A stretch of DNA of 64,000 bases from Actinomycetota bacterium (lineage in GTDB: Bacteria > Actinomycetota > Acidimicrobiia > Acidimicrobiales > AC-14): contig JBFMCT010000001.1 of NCBI GenBank assembly GCA_040754375.1, positions 146,398-210,397 on the forward strand, in the 5' to 3' direction. Made by a program: the position numbers and the translations under genes. The notes below the pieces were generated by a model. It was not told where the DNA came from. It made no database searches and worked only from the letters and a program-made list of their open reading frames with translations. Of the stretch, positions 54,632-63,949 are shown in pieces. The number at the start of each line of letters is the position of its first letter. The stretch's first letter is position 1.

Positions 54632-55009
54632 CTACACCAGGGCGAGGTTGGCGGCCTCGGCGGACAGGGCGCGGTTGCGGCGGCGGCGGGCACGGAGAGG
54701 TTCGGTGGCGACCGCGGGCACGACGGTGGCCACGAACCACACGAGGGCGAAGCCGCCGATGGCCAAGGCCAGGGCGGCCAGCACGACGACGGGCACGACC
54801 ACGGTCCAAGGCCACACCGGGGCCTTCTGGGCCAGGCGGGCGGCGGCTATGGCCAGGGGGGCGGCCGAGGGGTCGACCACGGCCTCGCCCTTGCGCACGC
54901 TGCGGGCCACCTCCCGGCGGAAGTACTCGTAGCGGCGCCGGTCGCCGGCCGCCATACGGCGCAGTTCCCGTGCGAATGCGGCGCGGTCGTCGAGCTTGGC
55001 CCGGCTCAC
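54632..55009 (-). CDS. Small membrane protein, unknown function
   Basis: 125 residues. The N-half is charged and helical (DDRAAFARELRRMAAGDRRRYEYFRREVARSV). The C-half has a long hydrophobic stretch that could be one or two membrane helices (WPWTVVVPVVVLAALALAIG and ALVWFVATVVPAV), then an Arg-rich segment. I take the GTG 7 nt after a TACGAT hexamer; an ATG at 55018 and a GTG at 55045 are alternatives. It interrupts pheS-pheT on the other strand. Confidence 0.65.
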   Translation of the reverse strand: MSRAKLDDRAAFARELRRMAAGDRRRYEYFRREVARSVRKGEAVVDPSAAPLAIAAARLAQKAPVWPWTVVVPVVVLAALALAIGGFALVWFVATVVPAVATEPLRARRRRNRALSAEAANLALV

Positions 55010-55087
55010 GCCCGCCATCGTAACGACGGCCGGCCGGGGCGTCACCAGGAGGGCGGTGCTACCGGTACGCCGCCGGTGGCCGTCGCC

Positions 55088-55093
55088 TACCCT
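55088..55093 (+). promoter_or_regulatory. Putative -10 (TACCCT) for pheT
   Basis: TACCCT ends 8 nt before the pheT ATG; no ribosome site. pheT probably has its own leaderless transcript, since it is separated from pheS by an opposing gene. Confidence 0.5.
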
Positions 55094-55101
55094 TGCCCGT
55101 C

Positions 55102-57465
55102 ATGCGAGTCCCCCTGTCGTGGCTGCGCGACTTCGCGCCCGTCGAAGGCGAGCCGGCTGACCTGGCCGCCACCCTGAGCAGCCTGGGCCTGGTGGTCGAG
55201 GGCATCGACCGGGTGGGCGAGGGCCTGGGCGACATCGTGGTGGCCAAGGTGCTGGCCACCGCCCCCCACCCGGCGGCCGACAAGGTGCAACTGGTCGACG
55301 TCGACACCGGCGGGGGCGAGGTGGCCCACGTGGTGTGCGGGGCCTTCAACTTCGGGCCCGGCGACCTCGTGCCCTTCGCCCCCGTCGGGGCCCGGCTACC
55401 GGGGGGCATGCAGATCGGCCGCCGCAAGGTACGCGGCCAGTGGTCGGAGGGGATGCTGTGCTCGGGTGCCGAGCTGGCCCTGTCCGACGACCACGACGGG
55501 ATCCTCGTGCTCCCATCGGGGGCGGCCGAGCCCGGTTCGGCGCTCACCGAGGCCCTCGGCATCGTGGCCGACTGCGTGTTCGACATCGACGTCACCCCCA
55601 ACCGCCCCGACGCCCTCTCCATCGTGGGGGTGGCCCGCGACCTCGCGGCCCGGCTGAAGGTCCCCTTCACGGTGCCCGAGCCGCCCGGGCTCGATCGGGC
55701 CGTGGCCGGTCCGGGGAGCACGGTCGTCGTCGAGGCCCCCGACCTGTGCCCCCGGTTCACGGCCACCAGGCTGCGGGGCGTGGCCGTCGGCCCGTCCCCG
55801 GCGTGGCTGGCCAACCGCCTGACGATGGCCGGTATGCGGCCCATCAACAACGTCGTCGACATCTCCAACTACGTGATGCTGGAGATGGGCCAGCCCAACC
55901 ACCCGTACGACCTCGAGCGCCTACCCGGCGGCGGCCTGCTCGTCCGCCGGGGCCGGACCGGCGAGGTGCTCGTCACCCTCGACGGCCTGGAGAGGGCCCT
56001 GGGCCCCGACGACTGCGTGATCTGCGACGCCGAGGGCACGGCCGTCGGGGTCGGGGGCGTCATGGGCGGGGCGTCGTCGGAGATCGGCGAGGCCACGACG
56101 AGCGTGCTCTTGGAGGCGGCCGCATTCACCCCGTTGGCCATCGCCCTCACCTCCAAGCGCCTGGGCTTGCGGACCGAGGCGTCGGTCCGCTTCGAGCGGG
56201 GCACCGACCCCGAGGGCATCGAACGGTCCGTGGCCCGCTTCTGCCAACTGGCGACCGAGCTCGCGGGCTCGACCGTAGACGGCCCAGTTGTCGACGCCAG
56301 CGTGGAGCGTCCCGCCCGTCCCCGGGTGAACGTGCGCACGGTCAAGGTCAACTCCCTGCTGGGCACCGAGCTGACCACCGAGGATGTCGTCGGGTACCTG
56401 GAGCCCATCGGGTTCGCCACCGAGCCCGCGGGCACCGCCGGCGAGCTGGTCGTCACCGTGCCCTCGTGGCGGCCCGACAGCGACCGGGAAGCGGACATCG
56501 TCGAGGAGGTGGCCCGCCACCACGGCTACTCGCGCATCCCCCGCACCTTGCCGGCCGTGGCCCGCGGCGGAGGGCTCACCGCCCACCAGCGCGACCGCCG
56601 GCGGGTGCGCGACGTGCTGGCCGGGGCCGGCCTGTCGGAGGCCTGGTCGACCTCCCTGCTGGCCCCTGCCGACCTGGACCGGTGCGGCTTCGGGCCCGGT
56701 GCCGTCGAGGTGGAGAACCCGCTGGCCCAGGAGGAGTCGGTGCTGCGGCCCTCGCTGCTCCCCGGCCTGCTGCGGGCCGTCTCGACCAACGCCGGCCACC
56801 GCTACCCGGACGTACGCCTGTTCGAGATCGGCAAGGTCTTCCTACCCCCGGCCGGTGGCCAGGGCCTGCCCGACGAGCCCGAGCTGGTCGGGGCTGTCCT
56901 GGCCGGGGCCGACGCCGGCGCGGCCAAGGTCCTGCTCGACGTCCTCACCGGCGCCCTACGGGTCGACGCGGTGGTGCTGGCCCCGTCGGTACCCCCGGGC
57001 CTGCACCCCACCAGGAGCGCCACCGTGACGGCCTCGGACGTGCCCGTAGGCCATGTCGGCGAGGTAGACCCCGACATCGTGGCGGCCCACGGGCTCGACG
57101 GGCCGGTGGCGTGGCTCGAGCTGGACCTGGGCCGGCTATTGGCCGCCCCCCGGGTCGGGGCCGACTACCGGCCCGTCAGCCGGTTCCCGTCGGCCGACTT
57201 CGACCTGGCGTTCGCGGTCGGTCCCGAGGTGGCCGCGGCCGACGTCGAGAAGGCGTTGCGGCTGGCCGCCGGCGACCTGCTGGAGGACATCTGGCTGTTC
57301 GACGTGTTCCGCGGTGCCCAGTTGGGGGAGGGCCGGCGCAGCCTGGCCTTTCGCCTGCGGGTGGCCGCCCCCGACCGGACGCTCGGCGACGAGGAGCTGG
57401 CCGAGTTGCGGGCCCAGGCCATCGTCGCCGTGGAGAAGGCCGTGGGCGCCACGCTGCGGGGCTGA
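55102..57465 (+). CDS. pheT: Phenylalanyl-tRNA synthetase beta subunit
   Basis: 787 residues. MRVPLSWLRDFAP starts it. An EMAP/tRNA-binding domain (about 40-150), the B3/4 editing domain with PNRPDALSIVGVARDLAA and NNVVDISNYVMLEMGQPNHPYD, B5, the catalytic-like core, and the C-terminal FDX-ACB domain (YRPVSRFPSADFDLAF, GEGRRSLAFRLRVAAPDRTL) follow in order. ATG at 55102 rather than 55093 fits both the family start and the leaderless spacing. Confidence 0.96.
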   Translation: MRVPLSWLRDFAPVEGEPADLAATLSSLGLVVEGIDRVGEGLGDIVVAKVLATAPHPAADKVQLVDVDTGGGEVAHVVCGAFNFGPGDLVPFAPVGARLPGGMQIGRRKVRGQWSEGMLCSGAELALSDDHDGILVLPSGAAEPGSALTEALGIVADCVFDIDVTPNRPDALSIVGVARDLAARLKVPFTVPEPPGLDRAVAGPGSTVVVEAPDLCPRFTATRLRGVAVGPSPAWLANRLTMAGMRPINNVVDISNYVMLEMGQPNHPYDLERLPGGGLLVRRGRTGEVLVTLDGLERALGPDDCVICDAEGTAVGVGGVMGGASSEIGEATTSVLLEAAAFTPLAIALTSKRLGLRTEASVRFERGTDPEGIERSVARFCQLATELAGSTVDGPVVDASVERPARPRVNVRTVKVNSLLGTELTTEDVVGYLEPIGFATEPAGTAGELVVTVPSWRPDSDREADIVEEVARHHGYSRIPRTLPAVARGGGLTAHQRDRRRVRDVLAGAGLSEAWSTSLLAPADLDRCGFGPGAVEVENPLAQEESVLRPSLLPGLLRAVSTNAGHRYPDVRLFEIGKVFLPPAGGQGLPDEPELVGAVLAGADAGAAKVLLDVLTGALRVDAVVLAPSVPPGLHPTRSATVTASDVPVGHVGEVDPDIVAAHGLDGPVAWLELDLGRLLAAPRVGADYRPVSRFPSADFDLAFAVGPEVAAADVEKALRLAAGDLLEDIWLFDVFRGAQLGEGRRSLAFRLRVAAPDRTLGDEELAELRAQAIVAVEKAVGATLRG

Positions 57466-57536
57466 GTTTCGGGGGCGGTCCGCGCGGGGAATTGATCGGG
57501 CGACAGGCCGAACGCCCGTAGCCCGGAGGAACCGCC

Positions 57537-58106
57537 ATGGACGCACTGCTCTTGCTCACCGCCGACCACAACCGCGTGCGGGGGCTGTTCAAGAAGTTCG
57601 AGGACGCTCACGAAGCCGACGACCAGGACGAGATGACGGCGGTGGCGGCCAAGATCATCGAGGAGCTCGAGGTCCACGCGGAGATCGAGGAAGAGATCTT
57701 CTACCCGTCGATCCGCGAGGCCAGCGAGGAACTGGCCGAGACGGTGGCGGAAGGGGTCGAGGAGCACCACGTGGCCAAGACGCTCATCGAGGAGATCAAG
57801 GCCCTGGCCCCGGGCGACGAGGCCTGGGAGGCCAAGATCACCGTTCTGATCGAGAGCGTGGAGCACCACGCCGAGGAGGAGGAGTCCGAGATGTTCCCCG
57901 AGGTGCGCAAGGTGCTTGACGCCGCCGCCCTCGACGAGATGGGCCAGGCCCTGGAGGCCCTAAAGGCCCGCCTGGGCGCCCCCACCGTGGCCGACAAGGA
58001 GGCCTTCACCACCGAAGAGCTCCGCGACCTGGCCCGCGAGCAGGAGGTCCCCGGCCGGTCCTCGATGTCGCGCGAGGAGCTCCTGGCCACCGTCGCCCCC
58101 TCCTGA
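57537..58106 (+). CDS. Hemerythrin-like protein with C-terminal Rho-N-type motif
   Basis: 189 residues. The hemerythrin HHE domain (about 1-135) has DHNRVRGLFKKFE, EELEVHAEIEEEIFYP and EHHVAKTLIEEI, with EHHAEEEESEMFPEV, giving the His/Glu ligands of a diiron site. The C-terminal TTEELRDLAREQEVPGRSSM is a short Rho-N/SAP-like helical motif. Possible role in oxygen, nitric-oxide or iron handling. GGAGGA is 7 nt before the ATG. Confidence 0.85.
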   Translation: MDALLLLTADHNRVRGLFKKFEDAHEADDQDEMTAVAAKIIEELEVHAEIEEEIFYPSIREASEELAETVAEGVEEHHVAKTLIEEIKALAPGDEAWEAKITVLIESVEHHAEEEESEMFPEVRKVLDAAALDEMGQALEALKARLGAPTVADKEAFTTEELRDLAREQEVPGRSSMSREELLATVAPS

Positions 58107-58135
58107 CTCGGGCTGGGCTAGCCCGGCGCAGTCAG
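58103..58135. terminator. Hairpin between convergent hemerythrin and lipoprotein genes
   Basis: Inner CGGGCT/AGCCCG (6 bp, 5-nt loop) inside CTGACT/AGTCAG (6 bp, with a 4-nt bulge). The hemerythrin stop is within the left arm. Confidence 0.5.
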
Positions 58136-58145
58136 CTGGGGCCGG

Positions 58146-58586
58146 TCAGGTCCAGGCTTCGATGGCGGCTTCGGCTTCGTCCATGGCTTCGCGGGCCTCG
58201 GCGAACTCGCGTTGGGCGACCTCGACGGCGTGGGCCTCGGTGTTGCGGGCGCCCTTGAGGCAGTTGTCGGCCGCGCTGAGCCCGATGTCGACGGCTTTGC
58301 GCAGGGCCGTGTCGACGGCCGCGTTGGGCACGGGCAGGGCCTTCTCCTTGACCTCGTTGGCGTCGTCGATCACCTGGTTGCAGGTCGCCATCGTGGTGGT
58401 CCGTTCGCCCTGGTTGATGGTGTTGAGGACGGCTGTGAGATCGCGGCTGTAGGCCGCTACCAGCTCACCGTGCTGGGCCTCCCACTCCGCCTTGTTGGTG
58501 GCCGCGCCCTCACCGCCACCGTCCCCGCAGCCCACCAACATCACGGCTGCGGCCACCGCCGCCACAACCCGAAACGTCCTTCGCAT
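58146..58586 (-). CDS. Putative helical lipoprotein
   Basis: 146 residues from ATG 58586. Signal RTFRVVAAVAAAVMLVGC with lipobox LVGC. The mature part is helix-rich and acidic (NKAEWEAQHGELVAAYSRD; VEVAQREFAEAREAMDEAE) with a Cys pair (ATCNQVIDD; AADNCLKG). No family recognised. GGAGGG lies 6 nt upstream of the ATG. It is divergent from argC. Confidence 0.72.
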   Translation of the reverse strand: MRRTFRVVAAVAAAVMLVGCGDGGGEGAATNKAEWEAQHGELVAAYSRDLTAVLNTINQGERTTTMATCNQVIDDANEVKEKALPVPNAAVDTALRKAVDIGLSAADNCLKGARNTEAHAVEVAQREFAEAREAMDEAEAAIEAWT

Positions 58587-58644
58587 CCCGACCGCCCTCC
58601 TCGCGTGACATGCGCCGCCCGTAGATCGTTTCACAAAGGGCGCC

Positions 58645-58658
58645 TGCATAGGAATGCA
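58645..58658. promoter_or_regulatory. Candidate ARG box at argC promoter
   Basis: TGCAT-AGGA-ATGCA is a 14-bp dyad similar to the TGCAT-centred ArgR boxes described in Streptomyces. It occupies the -35/spacer region just upstream of the argC -10, where a repressor would block polymerase. argR is the last gene of this operon. Confidence 0.6.
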
Positions 58659-58666
58659 ATCGGGTG

Positions 58667-58672
58667 TATGCT
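58667..58672 (+). promoter_or_regulatory. Putative -10 (TATGCT) for argC
   Basis: TATGCT ends 8 nt before the argC ATG, no ribosome site. Predicted start of the arg operon mRNA. Confidence 0.55.
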
Positions 58673-58680
58673 GCTTGCCG

Positions 58681-59727
58681 ATGGCAACCGTGGGGATTAT
58701 CGGGGGGTCCGGGTACACGGGGGGCGAGCTCCTGCGCCTGTGCGCCGGCCACCCCGAGCTCGACGTGGCGTGGGCCACGGGGGATAGCCAGGCTGGTACG
58801 CGGGTCGCTTCGCTCTACCCCAGCCTGACCGCCGCCTACCCGAGCCTGGCCTTCGAGGCTTACCGGCCGGAACTGGCCCAGGGCGTCGACCTCGTCTTCC
58901 TGGCCCTGCCCCACGGGGCTTCCCAGGCCATCGTGCCTGGCCTGCTCGACCACGGCCCCAAGGTCGTCGACCTGGCAGCCGACTTCCGCCTTCTCGACAC
59001 CGCGTCCTACGAGCAGTGGTACGGCGAGCCCCACGCCTGTCCCGACATCCTCGGGAGACTGGCCTACGGCCTGCCCGAGCTGAACCGGGAGGCCGTGGCC
59101 AAGGCCGATGGGGTGGCCGCCCCCGGGTGTTACCCCACGGCCGCCACCTTGGCCTTGGCCCCGCTGGTGCGGGCCGGGCTGATCGAGCCCCAGGGGATCG
59201 TGGTCGACGCCGCCAGTGGTGTATCGGGAGCCGGGCGGGGCCTCAAGCACACGACCCACTTCGGCACGGTAAACGAGGACTTCGTGGCCTACGGCCTGCT
59301 CGACCACCGCCACACGCCCGAGATCGAACAGGCCGTGGCCGCCTTCGGGCAGGCCAGGGGCGGGGTGCAGGTGCTGTTCACGCCCCACCTGGTGCCTATG
59401 ACCCGGGGGATCCTGGCCACCTGTTACGCCCGCCCGGCGGCGGGCGCTGAGCTGTCCACCGGCACCCTCCTGGAGGCCCTGGCGGCGGCCTACGAGACCG
59501 AGCCTTTCGTGGTGGTAGCCGAGGCCCCGCCGTCCACCAAGGCGGCCTGGGGCTCGAACACCGCCCACCTGAGCGCCCGCTACGACCCCCGCACCGGCTG
59601 GGTGATGGCCCTGGCGGCCATCGACAACCTGGTCAAGGGAGCCTCCGGCCAGGCCGTCCAGTGTGCCAACCTGCTGCTCGGCCTAGAGGAGCGGGCCGGG
59701 CTGGCCTCGGTCGGCGTGTACCCGTGA
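58681..59727 (+). CDS. argC: N-acetyl-gamma-glutamyl-phosphate reductase
   Basis: Third step of arginine synthesis; 348 residues. The NADP loop GIIGGSGYTGGELLRL begins it. VFLALPHGASQAIVP and APGCYPTAATLALAPL hold the catalytic Cys. SGVSGAGRGLKHTTHF and TPHLVPMTRGILATCY follow. The ATG at 58681 is chosen over an ATG nine codons upstream because it begins the dinucleotide fold and fits the -10. Confidence 0.96.
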   Translation: MATVGIIGGSGYTGGELLRLCAGHPELDVAWATGDSQAGTRVASLYPSLTAAYPSLAFEAYRPELAQGVDLVFLALPHGASQAIVPGLLDHGPKVVDLAADFRLLDTASYEQWYGEPHACPDILGRLAYGLPELNREAVAKADGVAAPGCYPTAATLALAPLVRAGLIEPQGIVVDAASGVSGAGRGLKHTTHFGTVNEDFVAYGLLDHRHTPEIEQAVAAFGQARGGVQVLFTPHLVPMTRGILATCYARPAAGAELSTGTLLEALAAAYETEPFVVVAEAPPSTKAAWGSNTAHLSARYDPRTGWVMALAAIDNLVKGASGQAVQCANLLLGLEERAGLASVGVYP

Positions 59728-59773
59728 GCCGCCAGGCACTACCCCCGGTCGACACCGGTGAAAGGAGCAGCGG

Positions 59774-60943
59774 GTGAGCGTCACCCGTCCCAAGGGTTTC
59801 TCGGCGTCCGGCGTCCACTGCGGCATCAAGCCGGGGGACGCCCTCGACCTGGCCCTGGTGGCCACGGCCGACGGCCAGCCGGTGCCGGCCGCGGCCGTCT
59901 TCACCTCCAACCGGGCTTCAGCCGCCCCGGTCCTGGTGTCGCGCGCCCACCTGGAAGCGACCGGGGGCATGGCCGCGGCCGTGGTCCTGAACAGCGGCAA
60001 CGCCAACGCGGCCACCGGCCAGGCCGGCCGGCAGGCGGCCGAGAGGACTTGTGCCCTCGTGGCCGAGGGCCTGGGGTGCGAGCCCGCCGAGGTACTCGTG
60101 TGCTCCACCGGGCTCATCGGGATCCCCCTGCCCGAAGAGCCTCTGTTCGCCGGGATCGGGCCTCTGGTCGAGGCCCGCAAGGGCTCGGAGGCGGCCGGCG
60201 CGCTGGCGGCGCAGGCCATCATGACCACCGACACCCGGGTCAAGGAGACCACCGTGGGCACTGGCCTGCTGACCGTCGGGGGGATGGCCAAGGGAGCGGC
60301 CATGCTCGCCCCCAACCTGGCCACCATGCTGGCCGTCCTCACGACTGACGCCGAAGCCACCCCCCAGGAGCTGGCCGAGGCCCTGCGGGTGGCCGTGGCC
60401 GGCACGTTCAACGCCCTGGTGGTCGACGGCTGCACGTCGACCAACGACACGGTCATCGTGCTGGCCAGCGGCAAGGGCGGGCGCCCCCCGGCGGGCGCGC
60501 TGGCTGACGCTCTCACCCTGGCCTGTGCCGACCTGGCCGAGCAGATGGCCGACGACGCCGAGGGGGCGACCAAGGTGGCCACCATCAAGGTGACCGGTGC
60601 CCGGTCCTCCGACGACGCCCGGCGGGCCGCCCGCAAGGTGGCCGAGAGCCAGCTCGTGCAGTGCTCGCTGCACGGGGGCGACCCCTACTGGGGCCGCATC
60701 GTGAGCGAGCTCGGTTCGTCGGGTGCCGACTTCGACCCCGACCTCGTCCGGGTGTCCTACGGCGGGGTGGTCGTGGCGCGCGACGGGGTGGCCGTCGACC
60801 ACGACACGGCCCGTGTGCGCGACCACATGGACGGCCGGATGGTCGAGGTGGCCGCCGACCTGGGGCTGGGCGAGGGGGAGGCCACCTTCCTGGCCACGGC
60901 CCTGTCGCCCGCCTATATCGACGAGAACATGCGGACATCGTGA
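59774..60943 (+). CDS. argJ: Ornithine acetyltransferase (glutamate N-acetyltransferase)
   Basis: Recycles the acetyl group from acetylornithine; 389 residues. It self-cleaves at the conserved Ala-Thr in PNLATMLAVLTTDA. NSGNANAATGQAG, STGLIGIPLP and SQLVQCSLHGGDPYWGRI are other signatures. GTG start with AAAGGAG 7 nt upstream, following argC by 46 bp. Whether it also makes acetylglutamate (bifunctional) cannot be read from sequence alone. Confidence 0.95.
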   Translation: MSVTRPKGFSASGVHCGIKPGDALDLALVATADGQPVPAAAVFTSNRASAAPVLVSRAHLEATGGMAAAVVLNSGNANAATGQAGRQAAERTCALVAEGLGCEPAEVLVCSTGLIGIPLPEEPLFAGIGPLVEARKGSEAAGALAAQAIMTTDTRVKETTVGTGLLTVGGMAKGAAMLAPNLATMLAVLTTDAEATPQELAEALRVAVAGTFNALVVDGCTSTNDTVIVLASGKGGRPPAGALADALTLACADLAEQMADDAEGATKVATIKVTGARSSDDARRAARKVAESQLVQCSLHGGDPYWGRIVSELGSSGADFDPDLVRVSYGGVVVARDGVAVDHDTARVRDHMDGRMVEVAADLGLGEGEATFLATALSPAYIDENMRTS

Positions 60944-61809
60944 GCACGTCGGTCGCGGGTACCGGGGCGGCCTCGAAGGCGGCCGTACTCGCCGAGGCCC
61001 TGCCTTACATCCGCCGGTTCTGGGGCAAGATCGTGGTCGTCAAGTACGGCGGGGCGGCCATGGAGAGCGAGAGCCTGGCCACCCTGTTCGCCCAGGACGT
61101 GGTGCTCATGCGCTCGGTAGGTATGCGCCCGGTCGTGGTCCACGGTGGCGGCCCCCAGATCGGCTCGCTGATGAGGCGCCTCGGCAAGGTGCCCGAGTTC
61201 CGCGACGGCATGCGGGTCACCGACGCCGAGACCCTGGAGATCGCCCGCATGGTGCTGGTCGGCAAGGTCAACCGCGACATCGTGGCCGCCGTCAACGTGC
61301 ATGGCCCGTTGGCCGTGGGCCTTTCCGGCGAGGACGCCGGCCTCATCACGGCGGCCGCCCGTTCCCCCGAACTGGGCTTCGTCGGTGACGTGGTGTCGGT
61401 CAACCCCACGATCGTGGAGCGGCTGTTGGCCCAAGAGCTGATCCCCGTAGTGGCCACCATCGGCAGCGACACCGAAGGCCAGGCCTACAACATCAACGCC
61501 GACGTAGCCGCGGCGGCCGTGGCCGAGGCCCTAGGAGCCGAGAAGCTCGTCTATCTCACTGACGTCGTAGGTGTGCTGGCCGATGTCGCTGACCCTGCCA
61601 GCTTGGTCCACACGGTGTCGGTGGGCGAGGTCGAGGCCCTGCTGGCCAACGGCACGGTCAGCGGGGGGATGATCCCCAAGGTCGCCTCGTGTGCCCGGGC
61701 CGTGCGGGGCGGCGTCGGCCAGGCCCACATCCTCGACGGCCGGGTGCCCCATGCCCTGCTGCTCGAGGTGTTCACCAACGAGGGCATCGGGACGATGGTC
61801 GGCCCGTGA
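60940..61809 (+). CDS. argB: Acetylglutamate kinase
   Basis: Phosphorylates N-acetylglutamate; 289 residues. [22 protein letters not shown] has the nucleotide Lys, [16 protein letters not shown] the substrate glycines, and [28 protein letters not shown] the C-domain. The N-terminal extension with a possible helix suggests the arginine-inhibited form. GTG start overlaps argJ by 4 nt. Confidence 0.96.
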   Translation: MSTSVAGTGAASKAAVLAEALPYIRRFWGKIVVVKYGGAAMESESLATLFAQDVVLMRSVGMRPVVVHGGGPQIGSLMRRLGKVPEFRDGMRVTDAETLEIARMVLVGKVNRDIVAAVNVHGPLAVGLSGEDAGLITAAARSPELGFVGDVVSVNPTIVERLLAQELIPVVATIGSDTEGQAYNINADVAAAAVAEALGAEKLVYLTDVVGVLADVADPASLVHTVSVGEVEALLANGTVSGGMIPKVASCARAVRGGVGQAHILDGRVPHALLLEVFTNEGIGTMVGP

Positions 61810-62969
61810 GCACCGCCGTCAAGGACAGCCGCCTGATGAACACCTACCCGCCCCCGCCCGTGACCTTCGTGCGGGGCCAGGGGTCGCGCCTGTGGGACAG
61901 CGAGGGGCGGGAGTACCTCGACTTCGTGGGGGGCGTGGCCGTGTGCTCGCTGGGCCACAGCCACCCGGCGGTGGCCGACGCCCTGGCCGACCAGGCCCGA
62001 ACCCTGCTGCACGTCTCGAACCTGTACGGCACCACCGTGGGGCCGGAAGTGGCCTCGACCCTGGACCGCCTCGTCGGGGGCGGAGGCCGGGTGTTCTTCG
62101 CCAACTCAGGGGCCGAGGCCAACGAGTGCGCCTTCAAGCTGGCCCGCAAGTGGGCCGGGGCGCCGGCCAGGTTCGTGGTCGTCAGTGCCGAGCGTTCGTT
62201 CCACGGCCGGACCCTGGCCACCCTGGCGGCCACCGGCCAGTTCCACCGGCACCCACCCTTCCAGCCCCTCCCCGCCGGGTTCCGCCACGTGCCCTACGGC
62301 TCGCTCGAGGCCTTGGCCGAGGCGGTGGCCGCCCCCGACGTGGCCGCCGTGGTGCTGGAGACCGTGCAGGGCGAGGGCGGCGTGTGGCCCGCACCCGCGG
62401 GTTACCTCGCGGGTGCCCGCCGGCTGTGCGACGAGGTGGGCGCCCTCTTGATCGTCGACGAGGTGCAGACCGGACTGGGCCGTACCGGGCGGTGGTTCGG
62501 CTTCCAGCACGAGGGGGTGCGGCCCGACGTGGTCACTCTGGCCAAGGCCCTGGGCAACGGCGTTCCCATCGGTGCGTGCTGGGCGAGCGACGACGTGGCT
62601 GCCGCCTTCGGCCCGGGCGACCATGCGACCACCTTGGGGGGCCAGCCTCTGGCCGCCGCCGCGGCCCGGGCCGTCCTGGGCGTGATGGAGGCCGAGGACG
62701 TGCCCGCCCGGGCCGCGGCCGCGGGTACCCGGCTCATGGACGCCCTCGCCGGTCTGCCTGGCATCGCCGAGGTGCGGGGCCAGGGCCTCCTGGTGGGCGC
62801 CGAGCTGGATGGGCGCAGCGCCCCCGAGGTGGCGGCGGCCGCCCTGGCCGCCGGGCTGCTGGTCAACCCCGTCCGGCCGACGACCCTGCGGTTCATGCCT
62901 TCGCTGCTCGTCACCGACGACGAGCTCGACGAGGCCGTGGCCGTGCTGGCCTCGGTACTGGCCGCCTGA
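61806..62969 (+). CDS. argD: Acetylornithine aminotransferase
   Basis: PLP enzyme, 387 residues. [19 protein letters not shown] binds PLP phosphate, [17 protein letters not shown] follows, [21 protein letters not shown] holds the PLP Asp, and [13 protein letters not shown] the Schiff-base Lys. [14 protein letters not shown] is also conserved. GTG in a 4-nt overlap with argB. Confidence 0.96.
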   Translation: MSTAVKDSRLMNTYPPPPVTFVRGQGSRLWDSEGREYLDFVGGVAVCSLGHSHPAVADALADQARTLLHVSNLYGTTVGPEVASTLDRLVGGGGRVFFANSGAEANECAFKLARKWAGAPARFVVVSAERSFHGRTLATLAATGQFHRHPPFQPLPAGFRHVPYGSLEALAEAVAAPDVAAVVLETVQGEGGVWPAPAGYLAGARRLCDEVGALLIVDEVQTGLGRTGRWFGFQHEGVRPDVVTLAKALGNGVPIGACWASDDVAAAFGPGDHATTLGGQPLAAAAARAVLGVMEAEDVPARAAAAGTRLMDALAGLPGIAEVRGQGLLVGAELDGRSAPEVAAAALAAGLLVNPVRPTTLRFMPSLLVTDDELDEAVAVLASVLAA

Positions 62970-63886
62970 TGGGCGGTCAAGGCGCGTCCCCCCGGGCCCC
63001 CGGGGCCGTCCGCCACGTGCTTGACGTCGACGACCTGTCCCCGGCCGAGCTGACGAAGGTGCTCGAGCTGGCCGCGCTCGGGACCCCACCCGCGGTGCTG
63101 GCCCGCCGGGCAGTTGCCCTCCTGTTCGAGAAGCCGTCCAACCGCACCCGGGTCTCGATGGAGGTGGCCACCGTCGAGCTGGGCGGCCACCCGGTGACCA
63201 TCCGGCCTGACGAGGTGGGCATCGACACCCGTGAGCCGGCCGAGGATGTGGCCCGCGCCCTGGCCGGGTACTGCGCCGTCATCGCCGCCCGGGTGTTCGA
63301 CCACCGGGTGCTGGAGCGCATGGCGGCTGTGTCGCCGGTCCCGGTGGTGAACCTGCTGTCGGACCGGGCCCACCCCTGCCAGGCCTTGGCCGACGCGCTC
63401 ACGCTGCGCCAGTGCTTCGGGACGCTCGAAGGTCGAACGGTGGCCTACGTGGGGGACGGCAACAACGTGTGCCGCTCGCTGATGGCCGTGGGCCGCCTGG
63501 CCGGCATGGTCGTGCGGGTGGCCAGCCCGCCCGGTTACGAGCCTCCGCCCGACGGCCACGCCGTGATCACAGCCAGCCCGGCCGAGGCCGTGTCGGGGGC
63601 CGACGCCGTGTACACCGACGTGTGGGCGTCGATGGGCCAGGAGGCCGAGACCGAGCAGCGGCGCATCGACTTCGCCGGTTTCATCGTCGACGACGCCCTC
63701 ATGGCCATGGCCGCCCCGGGGGCCGTGTTCCTCCACTGCCTACCGGCCCACCGGGGCGAGGAAGTGGCCGCCTCGGTGGTCGACGGTCCCCGCAGCGTCG
63801 TGTGGCGCCAGGCCGCCAACCGCCTCCACGCCCAGCGGGGCCTCCTGCTGTGGCTGGCCGGTGCCGCCCCCGAGAGCCAGCCGTGA
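62969..63886 (+). CDS. argF: Ornithine carbamoyltransferase
   Basis: Makes citrulline; 305 residues. Carbamoyl-phosphate site [15 protein letters not shown] (usual motif STRTR; here SNRTR), [36 protein letters not shown] and [13 protein letters not shown] (catalytic Cys). ATG overlaps argD by 1 base. The end ESQP and TGA sit in a hairpin that recurs 56 bp later. Confidence 0.95.
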   Translation: MGGQGASPRAPGAVRHVLDVDDLSPAELTKVLELAALGTPPAVLARRAVALLFEKPSNRTRVSMEVATVELGGHPVTIRPDEVGIDTREPAEDVARALAGYCAVIAARVFDHRVLERMAAVSPVPVVNLLSDRAHPCQALADALTLRQCFGTLEGRTVAYVGDGNNVCRSLMAVGRLAGMVVRVASPPGYEPPPDGHAVITASPAEAVSGADAVYTDVWASMGQEAETEQRRIDFAGFIVDDALMAMAAPGAVFLHCLPAHRGEEVAASVVDGPRSVVWRQAANRLHAQRGLLLWLAGAAPESQP

Positions 63887-63893
63887 GGCTGGC
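63874..63893 (+). repeat. Direct repeat copy 1: GCCAGCC-GTGA-GGCTGGC hairpin
   Basis: 20-bp unit identical to the one at 63930. Within it a 7-bp stem holds GTGA in the loop; as RNA this is a GNRA tetraloop. The loop is the argF TGA stop overlapped with a GTG start. Confidence 0.75.
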
Positions 63894-63942
63894 ACGCGCC
63901 GCCCGGGAGGCGGCGCCCTCGGACATGTGGAGCCAGCCGTGA
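63883..63942 (+). CDS. 19-codon ORF between argF and argR
   Basis: Starts at the GTG overlapping the argF stop and ends in the GTGA that starts argR, so each stop is four bases joined to the next start. Its last residues SQP copy the argF tail, suggesting it came from a 56-bp duplication. Probably a coupling relay rather than a functional peptide. It encodes a basic start ([15 protein letters not shown]). Confidence 0.4.
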   Translation: MRLARAAREAAPSDMWSQP

Positions 63943-63949
63943 GGCTGGC
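63930..63949 (+). repeat. Direct repeat copy 2: GCCAGCC-GTGA-GGCTGGC hairpin
   Basis: Second copy of the 20-bp unit. Its GTGA loop joins the stop of the 19-codon ORF to the argR start. Confidence 0.75.
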
